A stretch of DNA of 47,221 nucleotides, from NCBI GenBank assembly GCA_017650505.1, contig JAGCET010000040.1, positions 1 to 47,221 of the forward strand, in the 5' to 3' direction. The translations under genes and the position numbers were made by a program. Source of the DNA: Alphaproteobacteria bacterium (GTDB lineage Bacteria; Pseudomonadota; Alphaproteobacteria; Rs-D84). Under the pieces are notes generated by a model. That model worked only from the letters and a program-made list of their open reading frames with translations, did not search any database and was not told where the DNA came from. This document shows, piece by piece, positions 41,080-47,221 of the stretch. Each line of letters begins with the position of its first letter. The first letter of the stretch is position 1.

Positions 41080-41904
41080 ATGAAAAAAATATATATGTTT
41101 TTTACAATGATTCTTTGCGCGCCATTCATCGCAAGTGCCGCAACGGTTGTTGCGACGGTTGATGGAAAACCAATTACCGATACAGATATAACTGCGCGCA
41201 CGAAACTTATGGCGCGCCAGGGTAATACGTCAACTGATAATCGTCGTCGTGCATTGCAAAACATAATCGACGATAGTGTGAAATTAAAATATGCGTCTAA
41301 TTTTGGTGTGAATCCGACCAATAAAGACGCCGATGCAGAATTGGCAAAAATGAATTTGGAAGATTTGTCCGCGTCTGAACGTGAAATGGCGCGTAATGCA
41401 ATGCGTGCAAACCTTGCGTGGCAGGTTATCGTTGCGCGTACCGTTATGCCAACATTGGATGTGACGGACCAAGATATTACGACCGAACGTATTGCATTGG
41501 AACGTGAACACGGTTTGCCGATTGAAATGACATTGGTGCGTTTGACCGATGTGCCGGGGGATGTTGCGAAAAAATTGACGGGACCGAAAAATTGCGACGA
41601 CGCGATTGATATGGCAACGAAACTTGGTGGTGTACCACAAAAGTTCACCGCGGTACAGTATGAATTATCTGAAAGCGTTCGCGAACAAATCGCGGGATTA
41701 AATAAATTGACATGGTCAAAACCCAATAATGGCGAAATCTTTTTGATATGCAACACCAAAAAGACCGCGGAATACGGAAAATTGGACGATATTATCAAAC
41801 AAAACGCAATGTATAAACAGGCGATGTTCGTCGCCGACCAACAATTAAAGCAACTGCGCCGTCGTGCGGTTGTGATTATAAACGATGACCGGTATAAATT
41901 ATGA
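41080..41904 (+). CDS. SurA-like periplasmic chaperone lacking a PPIase domain
   Basis: This 274-residue exported protein (signal peptide MKKIYMFFTMILCAPFIASA) has a SurA-type N-terminal domain: VVATVDGKPITDTDITARTK, DNRRRALQNIIDDSVKLKYA, then ATLDVTDQDITTER-type helices. SurA normally has one or two parvulin PPIase domains. Here the central region (MTLVRLTDVPGDVAKKLTGP) is too short and lacks a recognisable parvulin motif, so it probably works as a chaperone only. It lies 14 bp after lptD, its expected client and neighbour, and is translationally coupled to rlmN. Confidence 0.78.
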   Translation: MKKIYMFFTMILCAPFIASAATVVATVDGKPITDTDITARTKLMARQGNTSTDNRRRALQNIIDDSVKLKYASNFGVNPTNKDADAELAKMNLEDLSASEREMARNAMRANLAWQVIVARTVMPTLDVTDQDITTERIALEREHGLPIEMTLVRLTDVPGDVAKKLTGPKNCDDAIDMATKLGGVPQKFTAVQYELSESVREQIAGLNKLTWSKPNNGEIFLICNTKKTAEYGKLDDIIKQNAMYKQAMFVADQQLKQLRRRAVVIINDDRYKL

Positions 41905-42983
41905 CGAAACCTGTTCTTTTTGATTTAACCGATGCAGAACTCACAGATTTTATGACGAATCTGGGTGAACCGCGTTTCCGTGCAAAGCAGGTTTCTGAAT
42001 GGTTGAATCGTGGCGCGCCGGATTTTTCGGTAATGAAAAATTTGCCGGAATCGTTGCGTGCCAAATTGGCCGATTGCGCATTGACATTGCCACTGCAGGT
42101 TGTAAAAAAATTACAATCATCGGATGGTCAAACGACTAAATTTTTGTTGGAATTATCGGACGGCGAAAGAATTGAATGTGTCTTGATGCGTACCAGTTAT
42201 GGCAACAGTGTCTGCGTCAGTTCCCAGGCCGGATGCGCGATGGGCTGCAAATTCTGTGCCAGTACTCTGTTGGGGTTAAGGCGCAATTTAACAACAAACG
42301 AAATATTTGCACAAATATTGGTGGCCCAATGGGAATTGCGCAACGACCGCACATCTGACCGACCGATTCGTCCGAATGGGGACCCGAATAATAACGACGT
42401 TTCGCATATTGTCGTTATGGGTACGGGTGAACCATTACAGAACACACAAAATGTTATCGGTTTTATCGAACGCGCAAATCGCGATATGGGCATCGGTTGG
42501 CGTCGCATAACTGTATCGACGTGCGGCATAGTCCCGGGGATAAATGATTTGATTCAATGGGGGCGTCCGATAAATTTGGCAATATCTTTGCATGCGCCGA
42601 ATGATGAATTGCGCCGTCAAATAATGCCGATTGCGAACCGGTATTCGGTTGCGGAAATTATGGACGCGGCGTGGCGGTTTACGGACCTGCATAATCGTCA
42701 GTTGATGATAGAATACATACTGTTGGGCGATGCGAACGGCAATTTATTGAACGCAACCCCAGAATGCGCAAATGAATTGGTAAATTTAGTGCGTGGAAAA
42801 AATTGTATGGTAAATCTGATTCCGTGGAATGCGGTGTCCGAACGTGATTTTACATCGCCGTCCGGAAATGCGGTTCATCGATTCCAAGACATTTTGATAA
42901 AAAACGGTATTCACGCCCGTATTCGTCGCGAGCGCGGTACAGACATTGGTTCGGCCTGTGGTCAATTGCGGATTAGTGTTTAG
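41901..42983 (+). CDS. rlmN: Dual-specificity RNA methyltransferase RlmN
   Basis: RlmN is a radical SAM enzyme that methylates C2 of A2503 in 23S rRNA and A37 in some tRNAs. The 360-residue product has the N-terminal accessory domain (GEPRFRAKQVSEWLNRGAPD), the CX3CX2C cluster CAMGCKFC, MGTGEPLQN, STCGIVPGI and the C-terminal GSACGQL, which carries the second catalytic Cys. It overlaps surA by 4 nt, so outer-membrane biogenesis and rRNA modification genes share one transcript. Confidence 0.95.
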   Translation: MTKPVLFDLTDAELTDFMTNLGEPRFRAKQVSEWLNRGAPDFSVMKNLPESLRAKLADCALTLPLQVVKKLQSSDGQTTKFLLELSDGERIECVLMRTSYGNSVCVSSQAGCAMGCKFCASTLLGLRRNLTTNEIFAQILVAQWELRNDRTSDRPIRPNGDPNNNDVSHIVVMGTGEPLQNTQNVIGFIERANRDMGIGWRRITVSTCGIVPGINDLIQWGRPINLAISLHAPNDELRRQIMPIANRYSVAEIMDAAWRFTDLHNRQLMIEYILLGDANGNLLNATPECANELVNLVRGKNCMVNLIPWNAVSERDFTSPSGNAVHRFQDILIKNGIHARIRRERGTDIGSACGQLRISV

Positions 42984-42984
42984 T

Positions 42985-43008
42985 ACGGGCATAATTATGC
43001 CCGTTTTT
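42985..43008 (+). terminator. Terminator of the lptF-rlmN operon
   Basis: ACGGGCATAATTATGCCCGT is a perfect 20-nt palindrome followed by TTTT, directly after the rlmN stop. Confidence 0.88.
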
Positions 43009-43027
43009 AATTTCAGAATTCACCACT

Positions 43028-43050
43028 CACTAACACTAACCACTAACCAC
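43028..43050. repeat. ACTAAC array
   Basis: CACTAACACTAACCACTAAC holds three ACTAAC units. It lies after the operon terminator and about 65 bp before the Cys-rich exported-protein gene. Confidence 0.65.
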
Positions 43051-43078
43051 TTTTTCGCTTTTCTTTTTTCCGAACCTG

Positions 43079-43087
43079 TGATATAAT
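43079..43087 (+). promoter_or_regulatory. Extended -10 promoter of the Cys-rich protein gene
   Basis: TGATATAAT is an extended -10 element 27 nt before the ATG, with only a T-rich stretch at the -35 position. The ribosome-binding site AAAAGGGG follows. Confidence 0.55.
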
Positions 43088-43113
43088 GAAACGATACCAA
43101 AAGGGGTTAGAGA

Positions 43114-46100
43114 ATGAATATTCTTACAAAAAATATAGGATTTTTGTTGATTTTGTGCGCGGTTCAACCGTCATTTGCGGCGATGGTAAATCGTTCGGCG
43201 GGTGGCGCAACCGGCCGTGGTGGCGATAGTCGTGTTTCTGTCGCGACCAGTCCGACCATGGCGGCGATGCGTCGTTTGCCGACAATCATCAAGGCAACGT
43301 CAACAACGACCACATCTACCACTTCATCGTCATCATCGACGACATCTGATTCTTCGTTGCTGACCCAGAACGAATGTATTGAACAATACAGTGATTGTAT
43401 CAAGGCCACGGATGTCTGCGGTTTCGATTTCGAAGAATGCACAACAACAGAATTATTCTATGCAAAAAAGCCCCAATGCAACAGTGTATTATTGCAGTGC
43501 GATTCTGATGGTATCAATGCATTGTTTGGCACGTCTGACACGACGGCATTTGCAAACAAAAACGACGATGGCACATTCGTGTACCCAACGGCGGGCAGTA
43601 TTTTGGGCCAATATATCGAGGCCGGCCATATTTCCAACCTGTATGACACCAGTACGTGCGTAAAGCGCGTGACATCGTGTCTGCACAAAGAAAATGTTTG
43701 CGGTTCGGAATTTGAACTGTGCACGTCGAACAAAGAATTTAAAAAACAAAAAGTATTTTGCGAATCGAATTTGGCGCGTTGCCAACCGGACGGTATCCGT
43801 GAATTGTTTGGTTCGACCGATTCGTCGTCCAACCCGTCCAGTACAAGTCGCCTTGGCGTCCTTATTACCGAAGGTGCGGACCTTGCGGCGGTGAACGCGG
43901 TGTCTACTTGTTATAAGGTGACGGACCAATGTATATTATCCACGTGCAAGGCGAATCCGTACAAGTGTATAACAGACAGCAGTTTGAATATTGCGACAAT
44001 TACCGATTCGATTAACGAAGGTACCGATGTGCGCCAAAATGTCAATGACACAACCGCGTCTGATGCACGTACCAGTGCGATGGTCAGCAGTTTTATCCGT
44101 GGTGCATGTATGGATACAATCGGTGGAAATAAATATTGCCACATGACCGTAAACGAAGGCCGTGTTCCGTCGGCATCACAACTGATTGACGAAGATGCAC
44201 GTGAAGAAGTTTATTCCGACCTGTATGCGTCGCGTATGAATGCCGCAATGCGTTCCAAGATTCAAGATTTCGCGAACGAATTTGACAAGAAAACGAAGTC
44301 GAAATGCGTCGACGTCATGATGTCATGCGCAATGCGTTCTTGTGGTTCGGGCCTTGGGTCATTATGCTATAAAAAAGTATTTGGCACGGGCAACAGTGCA
44401 GATGATTTCCGTAATTCTATCAACGGTACAAATACGTATGCCGAAATTCAAAACGGATGCGCGGCAATCGTGAATACCGATGCGAATTGCCAATATGCGG
44501 CGGCGGTTTCGAATTCATCGACCGGTGGTTATACATATGCGTATAACGATGGCGACACGTTCACGACATTGTTCCCGGTTCCCGGCGCAGGCGACCCGAT
44601 TGGCGTTGTGGAACGGTTAAATGCGGCATTGGCCGAAAATTATAATGACGCGGCAATTGCCAAATTAGCCAAAGATTGTCGTGCCACGGCGGTCAGTTGT
44701 ATCAAATCTATGTGCGGTTCCGACTATACAAATTGCTATCGTAATCGTACCGATATTATGTCCGATACCTATGACACGGGCAACGCGGCGTTTGATAACA
44801 GTATGAACAAGGTTGGAGGAGTTTTGGACTTCAATATTATCCGCGGTCTGTGTGTCGAGACGGTGAAAAATGCCAGCACTTGCGACGAACACCTGAAAAT
44901 AAATTCGGTTCGCTATATGTCCGATGACACCGGTGCAAATGGTTGGGGCAATAACGATGTCCGTACTGCTTGGAACGATGCGACCAAGACCGGATATAAA
45001 CAAACCAAATCTTATGATCACGAAGTTCTGATTGGTTGCACGGTCGGCGACAGTGCCACGACCGAGGCATGCAAGAACAAACAGGGCAATCCGAATATGA
45101 TTGAAGATTGCGGATATATGGATGACGACGGGTGTCTGTATGATAAAGAATATTATCAAACCGAAACAGACTATGCGTTTTCTATGGCGTCCGACACGTT
45201 GTTCCAAGAAGTACTTGGCGATATTGAAAAAGAAGCCCAGGCAAAGTACAACGCAAAGTTAACCAAGGAACAAAATATGTGCGTTGGTGCGAACAATGGC
45301 GGCCTTATGGGTGCACGTGATATGTCCAGTACGTATATGTGGGTGAAATTGAAAAGCAAACGTATACCAAAGAATTACAGCATATCCGGCCTGAAAGTGA
45401 ACGATTTCGTGGCAAGTAATGATTTGTATGGTTCGTTCTGCCGCGCACGCATAACGATACAATCGGACGACCCGGATATCCAATCTGCGTTGCAGAAAAA
45501 GAACCAGAATTGGTCAACGGCATACTTCGCGGTTGGTGATGTGTTTACCTGTGGTTCATGGATACCGCAAGATAAATTGCAAGAAATTGCGACAATCGCC
45601 GCATGCAAAAAGGCCAAGAAAGACGGCACAATCGACCGCAGTACGGATTGCACAAGTGGCGATGCCTTTGACAAGGTTGGTTTAACAACCGGTCAGAAAT
45701 GGGGCGTTGCCGCGGCAACAATCGGTTCGGCCGGTGTCGGCATCGCCGGAATGGAATTGTTGCAAAGCAAGACCGGCCTCGGCGGATTGTTGGGAACGAG
45801 TGCGGATAAGATAGATACGTGTCAAGGTGAGTTTGACACACTTGTTGACAACATAAATGCAACATGGAATTATCTAAAAAAATCAAAAAAGTGTACTATA
45901 GAAAATACAGATGATGGTGTTCGTGCAGAATGGAAAAGTGGTGGCACTATCAGGAAGTCTAATTTTGGGAAATCGTTTAGCAAGAGGACGTTGAAAGAAG
46001 CTGAGAGTGCCTGTTTAGCTAATTCAGAAATAGAAGCTTATATATCAGATGCGAACATTAAACAAGAAGAAATATGTGGCAAAGACGACAAGGCCTCTGT

Positions 46101-46314
46101 TGGTAAACGGTTGTTAACTGATGCTGCTGGTGCGGCGGCATTGGGAACGGTTGGATTCCTTGCGACACGCAATAACATCCGGGATTCGAATCGCCAGAAA
46201 TTCACCGCCGATGAAGAAGCCTTTATGCGCGAAGTTGGCGATCATATCTATTGCTTTATCGGCGCCGACGAAGCCGGCAACTACGGCGACCTGATTGAAA
46301 TCAGCGTGGAATAG
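43114..46314 (+). CDS. Large Cys-rich exported protein with repeated four-cysteine modules
   Basis: This 1066-residue protein has a signal peptide (about 1-23, ending VQPSFAAM), a Ser/Thr-rich linker (about 61-83) and five modules of pattern C-x6-C-x4/6-C-x6/7-C. The modules start near residues 88, 182, 266, 398 and 522. The first two are close repeats with an added C-x6/7-C and DGI(N/R)xLFG tail. Further cysteines continue to the C-terminus. Two hydrophobic glycine-rich segments (about 863-884 and 1003-1017) could enter a membrane. A stretch at about 905-990 has different codon use. No catalytic motif or family is recognised; a surface or secreted structural role is inferred. The gene lies between ACTAAC repeats. 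Confidence 0.75.
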   Translation: MNILTKNIGFLLILCAVQPSFAAMVNRSAGGATGRGGDSRVSVATSPTMAAMRRLPTIIKATSTTTTSTTSSSSSTTSDSSLLTQNECIEQYSDCIKATDVCGFDFEECTTTELFYAKKPQCNSVLLQCDSDGINALFGTSDTTAFANKNDDGTFVYPTAGSILGQYIEAGHISNLYDTSTCVKRVTSCLHKENVCGSEFELCTSNKEFKKQKVFCESNLARCQPDGIRELFGSTDSSSNPSSTSRLGVLITEGADLAAVNAVSTCYKVTDQCILSTCKANPYKCITDSSLNIATITDSINEGTDVRQNVNDTTASDARTSAMVSSFIRGACMDTIGGNKYCHMTVNEGRVPSASQLIDEDAREEVYSDLYASRMNAAMRSKIQDFANEFDKKTKSKCVDVMMSCAMRSCGSGLGSLCYKKVFGTGNSADDFRNSINGTNTYAEIQNGCAAIVNTDANCQYAAAVSNSSTGGYTYAYNDGDTFTTLFPVPGAGDPIGVVERLNAALAENYNDAAIAKLAKDCRATAVSCIKSMCGSDYTNCYRNRTDIMSDTYDTGNAAFDNSMNKVGGVLDFNIIRGLCVETVKNASTCDEHLKINSVRYMSDDTGANGWGNNDVRTAWNDATKTGYKQTKSYDHEVLIGCTVGDSATTEACKNKQGNPNMIEDCGYMDDDGCLYDKEYYQTETDYAFSMASDTLFQEVLGDIEKEAQAKYNAKLTKEQNMCVGANNGGLMGARDMSSTYMWVKLKSKRIPKNYSISGLKVNDFVASNDLYGSFCRARITIQSDDPDIQSALQKKNQNWSTAYFAVGDVFTCGSWIPQDKLQEIATIAACKKAKKDGTIDRSTDCTSGDAFDKVGLTTGQKWGVAAATIGSAGVGIAGMELLQSKTGLGGLLGTSADKIDTCQGEFDTLVDNINATWNYLKKSKKCTIENTDDGVRAEWKSGGTIRKSNFGKSFSKRTLKEAESACLANSEIEAYISDANIKQEEICGKDDKASVGKRLLTDAAGAAALGTVGFLATRNNIRDSNRQKFTADEEAFMREVGDHIYCFIGADEAGNYGDLIEISVE

Positions 46315-46316
46315 TT

Positions 46317-46370
46317 GTTAGTCCGTCACGACCGCGGCGCGGTCATGCCGCGACGGGTGTAAGTGATTAG
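46317..46370 (+). repeat. REP-like palindromic element, type 2
   Basis: It starts with GTTAGT two bases after the preceding stop codon and contains a nested hairpin, CCGTC-ac-GACCGC-ggc-GCGGTC-...-GACGG (46323-46356). It ends near GATTAGTG. It is a close relative of 19741-19790 in the opposite orientation. Confidence 0.7.
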
Positions 46371-46373
46371 TGT

Positions 46374-46398
46374 GCGGGGCATTCGCCCCGCGTTTTTT
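46374..46398 (+). terminator. Terminator after the Cys-rich protein gene
   Basis: GCGGGGC-ATTC-GCCCCGC is followed by GTTTTTTT, a strong rho-independent terminator. Confidence 0.88.
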
Positions 46399-46419
46399 TG
46401 CATTATTCCAGAGAGTAAG

Positions 46420-46537
46420 TTCTCCTCCTGTGGAGGAGTACGGCGTGGAACGCCGGGAGGTGGTTAGAGCATTCGATATGATGTCGTATATTCTAACCGC
46501 CCCGGCGGGTGAAAATCACCCCTCTCAAGAGGGGGGC
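46420..46537. repeat. MITE-like palindromic element before the rRNA operon
   Basis: The stretch has a small hairpin at each end, CTCCTCC-TGT-GGAGGAG (46422-46438) and CCCCTCT-CA-AGAGGGG (46519-46534). A central stem GGTGGTTAGA/TCTAACCGCC (46459-46468 with 46492-46501) closes a 23-nt AT-rich loop. This is the shape of a small non-autonomous mobile or REP-type repeat. A 114-residue frame across it is not a credible gene. Confidence 0.6.
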
Positions 46538-46544
46538 TTGTTCG

Positions 46545-46598
46545 CCGATTCGGCAATTCGAATCGGAAACGAATCGGTTTTTCGGGCTTTTTTTATAA
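46545..46598 (+). terminator. Hairpins upstream of the rrn promoter
   Basis: CCGATTCG-GCAATT-CGAATCGG (46545-46566) is followed by a second CGAATCGG that ends in TTTTTCGGGCTTTTTTT. Either pairing makes a terminator that would shield the rRNA promoter from upstream read-through. Confidence 0.6.
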
Positions 46599-46722
46599 AA
46601 AATATCGCAATCAAAGAAAAAATTTATAAAAAAATTAAAGTTAAAAAATCCCAGTTTTCTGTGGTTTTTGTTGGTGCGTATTGGTTGCAAAGAAAAAAAG
46701 TAAAATATTTTTGAAAAAACAC

Positions 46723-46751
46723 TTGACTTTTTTTGAATATGGGGTCATAGT
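46723..46751 (+). promoter_or_regulatory. rRNA operon promoter
   Basis: TTGACT (46723-46728), a 17-nt spacer and CATAGT (46746-46751) predict a start near 46758. An A/T-rich tract upstream (46600-46720) could act as an UP element. Confidence 0.65.
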
Positions 46752-46757
46752 ATACGG

Positions 46758-47036
46758 GCTTTCTAAGTCGGGACACACAATCTGACCTCTGGAATGCGGA
46801 AGAATCCGCAACATTGTGAATAAAAGCAGCTCATCAAATCAAGAAGAGATATGCAGACAGTTGAATTTGGAATAATCCAAACTTTGACTAAGTCAAATGT
46901 GCATATCTTAGACAGGTAGTAGGTTTACAAAGTAGACCTCGTTAAAACTTGTCTTGCGAATATAATATGTAAAGACGAACTGATATAAAGTCAGCTTTGT
47001 TTAATATGCACAGGACTTAAACCACAGGTTTTTTAG
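46758..47036 (+). other. Leader of the 16S precursor rRNA
   Basis: About 280 nt separate the promoter from mature 16S rRNA. It holds a small hairpin (TGCGGA-AGAA-TCCGCA, about 46795-46810) and AT-rich sequence. It contains no gene and presumably carries antitermination and RNase III processing signals, which I could not assign precisely. Confidence 0.6.
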
Positions 47037-47221
47037 AACTTGAGAGTTTGATCCTGGCTCAGAACGAACGCTGGCGGCAGGTCTTAGGCATGCAAGTCGA
47101 ACGGGTGAAGCAGGGGCTTGCCCTTGTGGATCTAGTGGCGCACGAGTGAGTAACGCGTGGGAAACTGCCCATCACTGGGGAATAACGTTTGGAAACGAAC
47201 GCTAATACCGCATACGCCGGA
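47037..47221 (+). rRNA. rrs: 16S ribosomal RNA, 5' end (partial)
   Basis: The sequence from AACTTGAGAGTTTGATCCTGG is the universal start of 16S rRNA, followed by GCTCAGAACGAACGCTGGCG and CACGAGTGAGTAACGCGTGG. The gene runs off the right edge after about 185 nt. The AACGAACGCTGGCGGCAGG form is typical of Alphaproteobacteria. The usual (C/T)TAACACATGC is replaced by CTTAGGCATGC, a slight divergence from common alphaproteobacteria. Confidence 0.97.

Noticed and set aside
46370..46714. 114-residue open frame before the rRNA operon
   Set aside because: It crosses a terminator, a palindromic repeat and a second terminator, has no ribosome-binding site, and its translation looks random.
1..47221. 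TGA read as Trp (altered code)
   Set aside because: Conserved proteins end at normal stops, Trp is encoded by TGG, and no in-frame TGA interrupts a conserved domain.

Overview
The window is chromosomal DNA from a Gram-negative bacterium, most likely an Alphaproteobacterium with a compact, moderately AT-rich genome of host-associated or gut type. Signs of this are the first 185 nt of a 16S rRNA gene at the right edge, whose opening (AACGAACGCTGGCGGCAGG) is alphaproteobacterial in style, the LPS and outer-membrane genes (lpxD, lptF, lptD, surA-like, pal), an RpoH-type sigma factor and a rsmG-parA-parB block. The genetic code is standard and most real genes are closely packed. The assignment to a lineage is inference.

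Layout. 1-4658: tRNA-Cys, then a four-gene TolC/MacA/MacB-type efflux operon. 4667-8716: a divergent TPR protein, then rsmG-parA-parB (chromosome segregation). 8819-12293: a PPOX-fold protein, pal, a divergent uracil-DNA-glycosylase-like gene, infC with an apparent AUU start, and a lone radical SAM gene. 12419-19082: xseB-mutS-truB-rpsO-pnp-ybaB, with a promoter and a long hairpin between rpsO and pnp. 19129-21337: tRNA-Val, a small unknown gene, lpxD-fabZ. 21386-25618 (minus strand): a secreted modular protein, a candidate structured RNA, a VIT-type metal transporter and a lone VirD4/TraG coupling protein. 25675-28058: rsmE, an RsuA/RluB-type pseudouridine synthase and a TPR membrane protein. 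28099-31765: a small ORF, a porin-like barrel and rpoH on the minus strand, then a YfgM-like and a short BamB-like gene. 32045-33034: a second secreted modular protein between inverted REP-like repeats. 33138-37151: nusA-infB (minus). 37341-42983: an unknown gene and lptF-lptD-surA-rlmN. 43114-46314: a 1066-residue Cys-rich exported protein. 46315-47221: repeats, terminators, the rrn promoter, the leader and the start of 16S rRNA.

The housekeeping genes form recognisable functional groups: translation and RNA processing (infC, truB, rpsO, pnp, infB, nusA, rsmG, rsmE, rlmN), DNA repair and segregation (mutS, xseB, UDG-like, parAB), and envelope building (lpxD/fabZ for lipid A, lptF/lptD for LPS export, surA/bamB/yfgM-like for outer-membrane protein assembly, pal for tethering). 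The accessory part consists of three exported proteins of unknown function. All three lie beside GTTAGT/ACTAAC motifs, and some of these motifs carry nested REP-like hairpins. Together with the unassigned four-way-junction RNA, this repeat family is the least explained part of the window.
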